Below, in pieces: positions 1 to 8,920 of a stretch of DNA of 64,000 nucleotides (positions within the stretch are counted from its first letter, which is position 1; each line of letters starts with the position of its first letter). The notes beneath the pieces were generated by a model. That model was not told the DNA's origin. It was given only the letters and a program-made list of their open reading frames with translations, and did not search any database. This stretch comes from Bacteroidales bacterium. GTDB lineage: Bacteria > Bacteroidota > Bacteroidia > Bacteroidales > Muribaculaceae. The position numbers and the translations under genes were made by a program. The DNA is taken from the NCBI GenBank assembly GCA_014800845.1, contig JAAVFJ010000068.1:1-64000 (forward strand), in the 5' to 3' direction.

Positions 1-3
1 AAT

Positions 4-121
4 GGACATATAAGGCGCAGTTATTTTCGAGGCGATTTCGCCGCGGAGCGAAGGAGCATAGCAAGCTATGCGACTGAGCGACAAGGTGAAAGCGGCCGAA
101 AAGAACAAGAATTATATGTCC
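4..121. repeat. Long imperfect palindromic element (copy 1)
   Basis: The tips ggacatataa (4-13) and ttatatgtcc (112-121) are perfect inverted repeats. The sequence between them is imperfectly self-complementary along most of its length. At the centre is GCATAGC-AA-GCTATGC (56-71), a perfect 7+2+7 hairpin. I see no coding potential. The same architecture recurs at 17204-17388, so this looks like a non-autonomous dispersed element of MITE or REP type rather than a simple terminator. It sits about 55 bases upstream of the wbqC-like gene. Confidence 0.6.
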
Positions 122-176
122 AAGATATAACACTTACTTCAGAATTTGATATCGTTTAATTTTTGATACTTACTTA

Positions 177-869
177 ATGACCGTTGCAGCCAATCAGCCA
201 TATTTGTTTCCCTATCTCGGCTATTTTCAACTGATAGCCGGGGCTGATTTGTTTGTCATTGCTGACTCTCTCCAATTTACAAAGGAAACGTGGATGATAA
301 GAAATAAATTGTTAATTCAAGGTCATCCTAAACTTGTAACATCGTCTGTAATAGATAAGAAACATATAGCTCCTATAAATTGTAAGTACTATAGGGATAA
401 TTTACTTTCTAATTGGCTTAATTATTTAAAGTTTGATTACGCTAATGCGCCATATACTGAAAATGTTATAGATTTGATTACTGAGACATTAAAGAATGGA
501 GAAAGAAATGTAGCTATAGTAAATGAATTGTTGATTAAAGCAATTTGTAATTTTATAGGAGTTGAAACCCCCATGCTTAGACTTTCTGAACTTAGAGTTA
601 AAAGCGATGAAAAGGTTAAAAGAGTAATTGAAATAACTAAATTATGTGGTGGAGATTCTTTTATTAATCTTCCGGGAGGTCGAACACTCTACGATAAGAA
701 TATATTTGCGCGCGAAGGGATTGAGCTGCAATTTTTGGAGCCTTCGCTTCCCCCTTACCGGCAGCAGCGCACCCGGGAGTTTCATCCCGGTCTCTCTATT
801 CTCGATTTGCTCTGTAATATCTCTCCTTCCGAAATACTTGATATGGTTAAATCCGCTCGTTTCTCATGA
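177..869 (+). CDS. WbqC-like family protein
   Basis: The 230-residue protein opens with AANQPYLFPYLGYFQLIAGA, the typical start of the WbqC family, whose members sit in polysaccharide or aminoglycan loci and are thought to act in sugar modification. No signal peptide or membrane segment is seen, so it should be cytoplasmic. The ATG at 177 directly precedes the conserved block. The stop overlaps the next gene, trmH, by four bases (ATGA), suggesting translational coupling. Base composition is odd: about the first 500 bases are AT-rich, while the last 180 return to the GC-rich style of the neighbours, as if the gene were mosaic or partly imported. The biochemical activity of the family is not settled. 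Confidence 0.85.
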   Translation: MTVAANQPYLFPYLGYFQLIAGADLFVIADSLQFTKETWMIRNKLLIQGHPKLVTSSVIDKKHIAPINCKYYRDNLLSNWLNYLKFDYANAPYTENVIDLITETLKNGERNVAIVNELLIKAICNFIGVETPMLRLSELRVKSDEKVKRVIEITKLCGGDSFINLPGGRTLYDKNIFAREGIELQFLEPSLPPYRQQRTREFHPGLSILDLLCNISPSEILDMVKSARFS

Positions 870-1411
870 ATCATAAGAAGAAAAATATACTTGAACTTAC
901 GCGCATGACTCCGGCTGAGTGTCGGGCTATGGGGAAACTGCCGCTGATGGTGCTTCTCGACAATGTGCGCTCGCTTAATAATGTTGGTGCTATTCTGCGC
1001 ACTGCCGATGCCTTCAGTGTGGCACAGGTGGTGATGTGTGGCATTACGGGCACTCCCCCCTCGCCGGAGATTCATAAGACGGCTCTCGGGGCGGAGGAGT
1101 CGGTGGTGTGGCGCCACGTGCCCTACACTGCTGATGAGGTTCGCCGTCTGCGCGAAGAGGGGTGGCATGTGTGTGTGCTGGAGCAGACCCACAATTCCGT
1201 ACCCTTGCAGGACTTCCGCGTGGAGCCGGGTAGGAAGTATGCCTTAGTAGCCGGCAATGAAGTGCAGGGTGTGGACCAGAAGGTGGTGGACCTTGCTGAC
1301 ACGGTGATTGAGATACCTCAGGAGGGGGCCAAGCACAGTCTGAACGTGTCCGTAAGCACCGGCATAGCACTGTGGCATCTGTTCTCAGCGCTGCGTGGTG
1401 TCCATTCGTAA
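866..1411 (+). CDS. TrmH/SpoU family RNA 2'-O-methyltransferase
   Basis: This 181-residue SPOUT-class enzyme is predicted to transfer a methyl group from SAM to a ribose 2'-OH of tRNA or rRNA. All three family motifs are visible: NNVGAILRTADAF near residues 38-50, LVAGNEVQGV near 128-137, and IPQEGAKHSLNVSVSTGIAL near 150-169. These form the trefoil-knot cofactor site and catalytic Asn/Arg positions. There is no N-terminal substrate-binding domain, so the target nucleotide cannot be read from sequence. The start overlaps the wbqC-like stop (ATGA). The 3' end overlaps the convergent membrane-protein gene by 27 bases. Confidence 0.9.
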   Translation: MNHKKKNILELTRMTPAECRAMGKLPLMVLLDNVRSLNNVGAILRTADAFSVAQVVMCGITGTPPSPEIHKTALGAEESVVWRHVPYTADEVRRLREEGWHVCVLEQTHNSVPLQDFRVEPGRKYALVAGNEVQGVDQKVVDLADTVIEIPQEGAKHSLNVSVSTGIALWHLFSALRGVHS

Positions 1412-2917
1412 GAGGGGGGGGCCAATCAGTGAACGGGCCCGTATGAGCGGGCGATAGGCCGACAGGGTGTCTGAGAGTGGCACCTCATAGAGGGTGACTT
1501 TTTGCGGCACCTCTTCCGCCCCTTTGAAGCGCAGGAAGCTGAGCAGTGAGCCCTCGCGCAGCGAATGGGTGCATATCACCTCCCGCAGTCCCGGAGAGGC
1601 TGTAAAGGCCTCGGCAGTGCCTCTGGCGCGGGCTGTACCCGCCAGAGCCGGGAGGGTGTCACACCTCAGAAATTCCGGGGGCAGGACTATGAATGTGCGC
1701 CGCCAGTCATGAAATGCTTCGGCCGAGAGATTGGCTCTCACTGTGGCCGCACCGTTGACGTAGGTGAGATATGGCGCAAGAGTGGCCGGCACCTGAGGGG
1801 TTTCTATGATATTTCGGTAAATTACCCGGTTTCCACCCTTGAGTTCGCTGAGTATGCTTTGGGCCTCGCGTGTGGCGTAGGCTTGCCAGGCGATGAGGGT
1901 AAGCATAAAAAATGAGAATATAAGCGTGCCGGCAGCGCAGAGACCTGCGTAGACTTTGCGGGTGAAATGCGGGTGAATGGCGCGCGCAGCTATGGCTATG
2001 CTCAGGCAGAGTGGTAACCAGAAGACTCTGCCGCTCTGGCGGGCAAATATAGCTAATGCGAAGGTCACGGCGGTCACGCTCCAGAAGCAGAGTGTAAGCG
2101 GGTCAAGCGTGCGGCGCTTCAGGCTCTTGGCAATTGTAAAAATCAACGCGCACCAGAGGGGCCATTGCTGCAATCCGAGGGTGTAATAGTAGAAATTATG
2201 TCCTGTCTCCAGCCTGGTCACGTCCTCTGCATGGCTGAATATGCCGGGGCTCAGCATAGTAATCAGCGAGCAGCAGAGATAGACTGTCGAGAAGGGGCTC
2301 ACACGACGCTCTCTGAGCATAAAGCAGATGAGAGCCACATCCACCGAGAGCGCCATCCCTTCGTGCATCAGAGGAGCTATGACGGCAAGTATAAAGGCTG
2401 TTTTCTTGTGGGAACCGGCTCTGAAAATGCCGGTTGCAAAGACGAGCACCCAGAGATTCAGAGCTGAGGAGGCTACATAATTCAGGTAATAGTCGCAAGA
2501 AATCATCTGCTCTCCCCACGGCAGCAGGAGCCAGCTAAGCAGCACTATGCCCACAAGGCTGAGGGGATGGTTGTTCCACCCCTTCCCCTTTGAAAGAGCG
2601 CACAGGGACGCAATCATCAGCGGGAACGCCAAGGCACACAGCATCAACACCACTGCCGGGCAGAGCGGGAGCAGGAAAGCGAGCATGTTGGCGAGGCGAC
2701 CGTTGACAGTGAGGTAATGGTGCCACCACGCCTGCGGCAATTGAGAGAACGATGTGAGCGCGGGCCCGGTGCAAGAAAAGAAATCATCCTCGGAGCCTGC
2801 GGGCAGATGGCTGTAAGGCAAATCGTCAGCCCACGGACCATGACCAAGCATAATCCAGAGGCTGACGAGTATGGAGAAAAATGCAAGCAGCAGCCCGAAG
2901 GCAGTGGTGCGCTTCAT
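1385..2917 (-). CDS. Polytopic membrane protein, DUF6056/GT-C-like
   Basis: The 510-residue protein has roughly ten hydrophobic helices over residues 1-345, followed by a soluble C-terminal region of about 160 residues. An early periplasmic-type loop contains WHHYLTVNGRLANML, and a later helix carries a HEG motif. This pattern resembles the DUF6056/GtrII-like group of lipid-linked sugar transferases, but I see no decisive catalytic motif. It would sit in the inner membrane. It lies 27 bases downstream of porZ on the same strand and overlaps trmH tail to tail. A role in surface glycan modification is an inference from fold type and context. Confidence 0.7.
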   Translation of the reverse strand: MKRTTAFGLLLAFFSILVSLWIMLGHGPWADDLPYSHLPAGSEDDFFSCTGPALTSFSQLPQAWWHHYLTVNGRLANMLAFLLPLCPAVVLMLCALAFPLMIASLCALSKGKGWNNHPLSLVGIVLLSWLLLPWGEQMISCDYYLNYVASSALNLWVLVFATGIFRAGSHKKTAFILAVIAPLMHEGMALSVDVALICFMLRERRVSPFSTVYLCCSLITMLSPGIFSHAEDVTRLETGHNFYYYTLGLQQWPLWCALIFTIAKSLKRRTLDPLTLCFWSVTAVTFALAIFARQSGRVFWLPLCLSIAIAARAIHPHFTRKVYAGLCAAGTLIFSFFMLTLIAWQAYATREAQSILSELKGGNRVIYRNIIETPQVPATLAPYLTYVNGAATVRANLSAEAFHDWRRTFIVLPPEFLRCDTLPALAGTARARGTAEAFTASPGLREVICTHSLREGSLLSFLRFKGAEEVPQKVTLYEVPLSDTLSAYRPLIRARSLIGPPLLRMDTTQR

Positions 2918-2944
2918 TTTATTTCATTTGCTTAAGAGAGTGTC

Positions 2945-5422
2945 TTATTTCACTACCAGTATCTTGCCGGCGTTGGCAGTGCCGCCATCTTCGGTGGAGG
3001 CCGCTATGATGTAGACACCGGTGGACACGCGGCGACCATCGACGTTTGAGAGGTCCCAGGTGAGCATACCCCCTTGTGAACGTCCGAGCTCTTTCACGAG
3101 GTGGCCACCCTGATCTATGATTTTCACCAGCGAACCGTCCATGAGTCCCTGTATGGTCACGTGGCCGTAATAGTCAGGACGCACGGGGTTGGGATAGCTC
3201 ACTACGTTGTCAAAGTTCTCCTCGCCGGGAGTTACGTCGGAGTAGTAGGTGGCAAGCTGATATTTTGTGCCGATCCACACGGCGTTGCTCTTGGGGTCGA
3301 AGGCAGTGCAGTAGACCTCATCGCTGGGGAGCAGGGAGTTGTCAGTGGTGAAGTGCTCCACAACCTCATCGCCGTTAGGTGAGGTTACATATATACCACT
3401 GCCGATGGTTGAGAACCATTTGCGGCCTGCGCCGTCGGCATTGATGTTGTAGATGTCGTTGCCGGCCAGCAGGTAGTCACCCTGATTGGTGCCGTCGTTG
3501 CGGCTCACGATGATGCGGTTCACAGTGGTCTTGCCTGCTGCGAGTTCCGAGGGCTTGAAGGTGAAGGTACCTGTGGAGGTAGCCACCCATACGGTGCCGG
3601 TAGCGGGGTCTTCATACATGTCCTGCACGTAGATGTAGGCTATGTCATTGCCATTCTGGTCGATGAATTTAGTAAGACGCAGCGACTGATCATCGGCATC
3701 ATTAGCGAGTGTGCCCTTGTGGTCGAGCAGATAGAAGCCGCCTGCCCACTGAGTGGGGTGATAGAAGAGCACGAGGTTGCGGTTGGAGCTATGCTTCAGC
3801 GCCAGAATTTTGCCGTAGTCGCCATAGGGGGAATAGGCTTTCACGTTGATGCCCTTCAGCGAGGCAGTGTTGTCGGCCAGGCGGTCGGCAGCGGGCCAAA
3901 CATAAACGGGCTGCAGAGAAGAGGTGTTGGAGCCGGCTATGTTGCGCACGAGCCACATGTTGCCGTCGGCGTCAAATGAGGGCTTACCGAGCATGACATT
4001 GGCATTCGCCAGACCACCTGTCAGGGATGTAAATACATTGTGGAAGCCTTCTTGGCCTTTCCCGAGGCCGTTAGCATAAGTGTATATTGCTACCTTGTTT
4101 TCCGGAAGAGTAACTTTATAGAAACCTTTAAGCAAACCTGACCAAAATACATTTTCATCAAGTGGATCAACTATAGGGCCATATCCTGTTGCTATTTGTT
4201 TAGCATAAGGGGTAGTTGAGGTGCGACAACCTATAGTAACCCAATCGCCACCATCATAATAGGAAAGTAAGTGTTCATTATCAACCCATATTGGTGTCAG
4301 AAAACGATTGAAAGATTCATTGCCCGCAACCATTCCATATTTATCAGAGTATGTTAAATCAAAGACTCTATTGGGAGCAAGAAATTTATGAGGGGTAATA
4401 ATTTCTGTTGTAAAGCTTTTGTCAGCGTTAGCAGAGTTTTTACACCAGCCCTGTGCCCCTAATTCGTAGTAAAAATCTTCAAAATCCCATGAGCCACTTT
4501 TTTGACCTCGCAGATTAGTGGAGACTGCCAGACGCCTGCAGACACCTTCTCTGTCAAGTTGATTAACTTGCCAGTCATTTAAAATGAAATAGCCATCGCG
4601 GTTTTCGCTGAAGTACTGCACTTTGTCAGAGAATCGCTTATTTGCAGTAATAGAGCCGTCGGCATTCAGCGTTACTATTGTCATGCCGCTCTGCAAGAAG
4701 GCAAACTGATTGTCATTGATGGGCACAATGCCGTCGGCCGCTCCGGAAATACCCTCGATAGGCTGGAAGGAATCAAAGGTATTGTGGCGTGATGATACAG
4801 GCGATGAGAATACACCTTTGCTTGATGAGGCAATGAGCTTGTCCCCAACACGGCCTATACCGGTAAGAGGCTCATTGTAGATGTAGCTCTCTTTGATTAC
4901 TTTATTCTTATCGTCAATGACTAAATAACCGAAATCAGTTGCTAAATACGCACATGAATTTTGGGGATCAAAAGTTATGTTTTTAACATTTTTTGAAGAG
5001 GTAAGCGTGGCATTTGACAGGCCGGGTACGGTATAAACAGAGTCATCGTCATAGAGAATATCTATTTTTGAATCGTCGTATATCACCATCAGATAACCTT
5101 TGGTGGCGTTATAAGCAGCGTTACGTATTATATTACCATGTAAATAGTTACTTGCATTATAAGGAATCATTTCTTGTGATTTCTTATCTAATACAAATAA
5201 GTTACCAAAATCTTCTTCCCAACCGTTGGTGCCGGTGAGATTCATAGATAGAAGATTGGGCTGGGCTAACATAATGAAAAAAGTACGATCTTTCGTATCA
5301 ATTACTTTTAATGGGAAAGCGTCCCATGTGTTGTGCAGGCGCCACTGGCCCGGGGTGCCGTTTTCGGCGCGCAGTCCGAGCATTGTCATGAGCGTGAGCA
5401 GAAGCAGTATCAGTCGGTTCAT
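2945..5422 (-). CDS. porZ: PorZ-like type IX secretion protein with C-terminal sorting domain
   Basis: An N-terminal signal peptide (MNRLILLLLTLMTMLGLRA) precedes beta-propeller-like repeats. The early segment GYLMVIYDDSKIDIL followed by AYLATDFGYLVIDDKNKVI matches the PorZ pattern, a seven-bladed propeller before a second propeller. The last about 85 residues (NPVRPDYYGHVTIQG through GVYIIAAS) form a type A T9SS sorting domain. In Porphyromonas, PorZ is a surface component of the attachment complex that delivers A-LPS to cargo. Start chosen at the second Met (5422); 5437 would add five residues. The gene is followed upstream by porX on the same strand. The region about 4060-5300 contains AT-rich stretches unlike the GC-rich 3' half. 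Confidence 0.8.
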   Translation of the reverse strand: MNRLILLLLTLMTMLGLRAENGTPGQWRLHNTWDAFPLKVIDTKDRTFFIMLAQPNLLSMNLTGTNGWEEDFGNLFVLDKKSQEMIPYNASNYLHGNIIRNAAYNATKGYLMVIYDDSKIDILYDDDSVYTVPGLSNATLTSSKNVKNITFDPQNSCAYLATDFGYLVIDDKNKVIKESYIYNEPLTGIGRVGDKLIASSSKGVFSSPVSSRHNTFDSFQPIEGISGAADGIVPINDNQFAFLQSGMTIVTLNADGSITANKRFSDKVQYFSENRDGYFILNDWQVNQLDREGVCRRLAVSTNLRGQKSGSWDFEDFYYELGAQGWCKNSANADKSFTTEIITPHKFLAPNRVFDLTYSDKYGMVAGNESFNRFLTPIWVDNEHLLSYYDGGDWVTIGCRTSTTPYAKQIATGYGPIVDPLDENVFWSGLLKGFYKVTLPENKVAIYTYANGLGKGQEGFHNVFTSLTGGLANANVMLGKPSFDADGNMWLVRNIAGSNTSSLQPVYVWPAADRLADNTASLKGINVKAYSPYGDYGKILALKHSSNRNLVLFYHPTQWAGGFYLLDHKGTLANDADDQSLRLTKFIDQNGNDIAYIYVQDMYEDPATGTVWVATSTGTFTFKPSELAAGKTTVNRIIVSRNDGTNQGDYLLAGNDIYNINADGAGRKWFSTIGSGIYVTSPNGDEVVEHFTTDNSLLPSDEVYCTAFDPKSNAVWIGTKYQLATYYSDVTPGEENFDNVVSYPNPVRPDYYGHVTIQGLMDGSLVKIIDQGGHLVKELGRSQGGMLTWDLSNVDGRRVSTGVYIIAASTEDGGTANAGKILVVK

Positions 5423-5579
5423 ATGTGTAAATGTCAAGATAGGTTTCGTGTTGATGAAAGGAGATGCCTCAGACCCGCGCAGGAGTCTTCACACATTTCC
5501 CGTAACTATAATACTCCGAAATTTAGTTATTTATTGTCCTGACACCCCGATTTTTTAAAAATTTAAGGAAGTAATCCTC

Positions 5580-7115
5580 CTAACGGGGGGTCATGGTCAC
5601 TACGGGCACGAGCATTTCCTGCATGGAGATGCCGCCATGCTGGAAGGTACCGTTGTAGTACTGCACGTAGTAGGAATAATTGTTGGGGTAGGCGAAATAG
5701 TCCTGGTTGCAGGCGTAGATGTAAGCCGACGACACGTTGGGGCTCGGCAGTCCGAAACGCTTGGGATTATTCATCTCATACACCTGTTTCTTGTTGTAAC
5801 CCAGATTCTTACCCACCTTGTAGCGCAGGTTGGTATTGGTGTTGCGGTCACCCACCACCTTTATGGGATTGTCCACCTTTATGGTGCCGTGGTCAGTGGT
5901 GAGCACAATCTTCGCACCCATGGCGGCAATGCGGCGGAAGAGCTCTATGATGCCTGAATGGCGAAACCAGCTCTCGGCCAGCGAGCAATAAGCGGCGTCA
6001 CTGTTGGCCAGCTCACGAATCATGCGGCTCTCCGTGCGTGCGTGAGAGAGCATGTCGATGAAGTTGAGCACCACCACATTCAGGTCAGTATCCTTAAGGT
6101 TCTTGATGCGCGCTATGTATTTTTCTATGGCGGGGGAGTCATTGAGCTTGGCATAGGACATGGTGTCCTTTCTGCGATAACGCTCCAGCAGAGTCTTCAG
6201 CAGGGCCTCCTCATGGATATTCTTGCCCTCATCCTCATCCTCCTCCACCCACAGGTCGGGATACATTGTGGCTATCTGCAGCGGCAGCAGGCCGGCGAAG
6301 ATAGCGTTGCGGGCATACTGCGTGGAGGTGGGCAGAATAGTGGTATAGAGGTCTTCGGAGACGGTGAAGAGCTCGCTGAGCATGGGCTGCACCACGCGCC
6401 ACAGGTCCAGGCGGAAGTTGTCGATGAGGATGAAGAATACCTTCTCACCCTCGTCGAGCAGTGGAAATATCTTGGATTTCATCAGCTCGTGGCTCATGAG
6501 CGGATGCTCCTCGCCATTCACCCAGTCCTCATAGTTCTGCTTCACGAATTTCGTGAAATTATAGTTGGCGTCGCGCATCTGCATGCCGAGCATCTCGTCC
6601 ATGTTAGTCTCCGCGCCGCTCAGGTTCAACTGCCAGTAGATGAGCGACTTGTAGAGGTCATAGAAGTCTCGGCTCGTCTCCGCACGGGCTATGCGCGAGC
6701 TCAGCGCGCCAAACTCCTGCTGGTAGGAGCTCGTCTGCTGTATGCTCACCAGCTCCGAGCTGTGCAGATTCTTCTTTATGGAGAGCAGAATCTGGTTGGG
6801 GTTCACCGGCTTGATGAGGTAATCGGCTATCTTTGAGCCTATTGCCTGGTTCATAATGTTCTCCTCCTCACTCTTTGTAATCATGATTACGGGCACCTCC
6901 GGGTGATCCTGATTTATGAGCATAAGGGTCTCCAGGCCCGACAGGCCGGGCATATTCTCATCGAGCAGCACCAGGGAGTAAGGCTCAGCCTGCAGAGCAT
7001 CGAGCGCATCGCGACCGGAGGTCACGGTGGTCACCTCGTAGCCCTTTTGCTTGAGGAAAAGTATGTGAGGTTTAAGCAGATCTATTTCGTCGTCGGCCCA
7101 AAGAATTTTTTCCAT
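5580..7115 (-). CDS. porX: PorX: response regulator fused to PglZ/alkaline-phosphatase-like domain
   Basis: Residues 1 to about 120 form a REC domain beginning MEKILWADDEIDLL, with phosphoacceptor Asp in LVLLDENMPG and the conserved Lys in LIKPVNP. From about residue 155 to the end is a PglZ domain, an alkaline-phosphatase-fold metal-binding module with FILIDNFRLDLWR and VLTTDHGTIKVDNP. This is the architecture of PorX, which with the histidine kinase PorY controls type IX secretion; its PglZ domain is a zinc-dependent phosphodiesterase acting on oligonucleotides. The track ORF starts 21 residues earlier, but the ATG at 7115 starts the REC domain exactly. Usual length. PorZ lies downstream on the same strand after about 155 bases. 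Confidence 0.9.
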   Translation of the reverse strand: MEKILWADDEIDLLKPHILFLKQKGYEVTTVTSGRDALDALQAEPYSLVLLDENMPGLSGLETLMLINQDHPEVPVIMITKSEEENIMNQAIGSKIADYLIKPVNPNQILLSIKKNLHSSELVSIQQTSSYQQEFGALSSRIARAETSRDFYDLYKSLIYWQLNLSGAETNMDEMLGMQMRDANYNFTKFVKQNYEDWVNGEEHPLMSHELMKSKIFPLLDEGEKVFFILIDNFRLDLWRVVQPMLSELFTVSEDLYTTILPTSTQYARNAIFAGLLPLQIATMYPDLWVEEDEDEGKNIHEEALLKTLLERYRRKDTMSYAKLNDSPAIEKYIARIKNLKDTDLNVVVLNFIDMLSHARTESRMIRELANSDAAYCSLAESWFRHSGIIELFRRIAAMGAKIVLTTDHGTIKVDNPIKVVGDRNTNTNLRYKVGKNLGYNKKQVYEMNNPKRFGLPSPNVSSAYIYACNQDYFAYPNNYSYYVQYYNGTFQHGGISMQEMLVPVVTMTPR

Positions 7116-7176
7116 AACTTGAGTATTAATAGTGAACGGAGAGCTGGCAGACACTCCGCATCGGGAGATTTGGTCC

Positions 7177-7210
7177 AAAAAGCGCCGGGGGTCGCAACCC
7201 TCGGCGCTTT
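7177..7210 (-). terminator. Intrinsic terminator after the CoA-transferase gene
   Basis: On the minus strand AAAGCGCCGAGGGT and ACCCCCGGCGCTTT pair around a TGCG loop and run into TTTTT. It lies about 145 bases beyond the stop of the minus-strand CoA-transferase and before porX. Confidence 0.75.
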
Positions 7211-7287
7211 AAGGTTTGTTGATGCAAAGATTGTTTCTATCTTCACTACCTGAGGACACACCTGAGGTCTGCCCTATGTCTTTGAAA

Positions 7288-7323
7288 CACACTTCGCGGC
7301 CAAAGGTTTAGCCGCCCCGTGTG
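7288..7323 (-). other. Second stem-loop downstream of CoA-transferase
   Basis: CACAC-ttc-GCGGC pairs with GCCGC-ccc-GTGTG around an eleven-base loop. It lies about 30 bases past the CoA-transferase stop and upstream of the stronger terminator at 7177-7210. On either strand it is followed by only a short T run. It could be a 3' processing or stabilising hairpin. Confidence 0.4.
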
Positions 7324-7353
7324 GTTTTAACAATTTTTATAAACTGTTTAAAA

Positions 7354-8853
7354 TTACTTCACGTAGCGTGCGTAATCGGCCTGCAGCATGTCACCCTGCT
7401 CCTGGAGCGCCTGATGCAAAGCGAAGGCGGCGGGGAGAGTGTGGGGAGTGTGAGCCACTTTCTTGGAGAGCTTCAGGTAATCCCACAGCAGCTCGCGATA
7501 CATGGGGTGAGCGCAGTTTTCGATTATGGTTTCGGCGCGCTGGATGGGGTCCTTGCCGCGAAGGTCGGCCACACCCTGCTCCGTCACGAGAATCTTCACG
7601 GAGTGCTCCGAGTGGTCCACGTGGCTCACCATGGGCACGATGGCTGAAATCTTGCCACCCTTCTGGATTGAGGGGCAGGAGAAGATTGAGAGGTAAGCGT
7701 TGCGCGAGAAGTCGGCTGAGCCGCCTATGCCGTTCATCATCTTGGTGCCGCACACGTGAGTGGAGTTGACATTGCCGAAGATGTCGGCCTCCAGCGCGGT
7801 GTTCATGGCTATGAGGCCAAGTCGGCGCACTACCTCGGGAGAGTTTGAAATCTCGCCGGGGCGCATGAGAATCTTGTCGCGGAAGAAGTCTATGTTGTCC
7901 ATGAAGTGGAGCATGGCGTCGTCAGAGAAAGTGAGCGCACAGGTAGAAGCGAAGCGACACTTACCCTCCTCCATGAGGTGCATTACGGCGTCCTGAATCA
8001 CTTCGGTGTACATGTCGAAGCGGGGGATTTCGGGGTTCTCGCCCAGGCCGTAGAGCACAGCGTTGGCCACATTGCCTACGCCGCTCTGAATCGGAAGGAA
8101 TTCCTTAGGCATCTTGCCCTCGCGCAGCTGGCTGGCCAGGAAGTGGCAGACGTTGTCGCCGATTTTCTGGGTCACCTCGTCGGCGGCTGCAAACGCATGG
8201 ATTGACTCGGAGGCGTTGCTGGGCACGATACCGATGATCTTGGCGGGGTCAATCTTAAGCACGGTTGAGCCGATGCGGTCAGCCGGGCGGTAGATGGGGA
8301 TTTCGCGACGGTGAGGGGGATCCAGAGGGATGTAGTTGTCATGGAAGCCGCGGAAAGAAGTGCGATAATAGGAGCTGTACTCGATTATCACCTTCTTTGC
8401 CATCTGCGCGATGGTGGGAGTCATGCCCAGACCGGCGCCGAGAATAATTTCGCCGTTGGGGCTCATCTCCGTAGCCTCGATGATAGCCACATCGATGTCG
8501 CCGTAGAAGCCGTAGCGCAAATCCTGGCTCAGATGGCTCAGGTGAGTGTCTACATACGCTATTTCACCATTGTTGATGGCATTGCGGGCATCTTTGTGAC
8601 CCTGATAGGGGATACGCAGATTCACACACTGAGCGCGTGAGAGCTCACCGTCTACGTGGTCGTTTGTGCTGGCGCCCGTGTAGAGGTTAATCTTGAAGGG
8701 TTCGCCTTTTTCATGGAGCTCCTTGGCACGCTGTGCCAGAGCTACTGTTACAACTTTGGGAGTACCGGATGCCGTGAAGCCCGACAAACCCACATTGTCT
8801 CCATTTTTGATATAACTTGCAGCCTCTTCAGCTGTAATAAAAGGGATACTCAT
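7354..8853 (-). CDS. Acetyl-CoA hydrolase/transferase family, succinyl-CoA:acetate CoA-transferase type
   Basis: The 499-residue protein matches class I CoA-transferases of the AarC/ScpC group: GDNVGLSGFTASGTPK near the N-terminus, the catalytic-Glu segment MYTEVIQDAVMHLM in the middle, and HVCGTKMMNGIGGSADFSRN toward the C-terminus. Such enzymes swap CoA between succinyl-CoA and acetate or propionate. In Bacteroidales this would serve succinate/propionate/acetate fermentation; the exact donor cannot be read from sequence. The track ORF begins 43 residues earlier, but that stretch runs into the divergent promoter region and the ATG at 8853 begins the conserved protein (MSIPFITAEEAA). It is divergent from miaB. 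Confidence 0.88.
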   Translation of the reverse strand: MSIPFITAEEAASYIKNGDNVGLSGFTASGTPKVVTVALAQRAKELHEKGEPFKINLYTGASTNDHVDGELSRAQCVNLRIPYQGHKDARNAINNGEIAYVDTHLSHLSQDLRYGFYGDIDVAIIEATEMSPNGEIILGAGLGMTPTIAQMAKKVIIEYSSYYRTSFRGFHDNYIPLDPPHRREIPIYRPADRIGSTVLKIDPAKIIGIVPSNASESIHAFAAADEVTQKIGDNVCHFLASQLREGKMPKEFLPIQSGVGNVANAVLYGLGENPEIPRFDMYTEVIQDAVMHLMEEGKCRFASTCALTFSDDAMLHFMDNIDFFRDKILMRPGEISNSPEVVRRLGLIAMNTALEADIFGNVNSTHVCGTKMMNGIGGSADFSRNAYLSIFSCPSIQKGGKISAIVPMVSHVDHSEHSVKILVTEQGVADLRGKDPIQRAETIIENCAHPMYRELLWDYLKLSKKVAHTPHTLPAAFALHQALQEQGDMLQADYARYVK

Positions 8854-8884
8854 TTGTAACGTGTTAGATTTTATGGTAATTTTG
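8854..8884 (+). promoter_or_regulatory. Bacteroidota-type promoter for miaB
   Basis: TTG at 8854-8856, a 20-base spacer and TAATTTTG at 8877-8884 match the -33/-7 consensus of the Bacteroidota primary sigma factor. The miaB ATG follows at 8921. The element also shows that the longer track ORF start at 8861 is inside the promoter. Confidence 0.7.
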
Positions 8885-8920
8885 CACAAAATTAATTCAC
8901 AACTCCGAAATAACAAAAAA

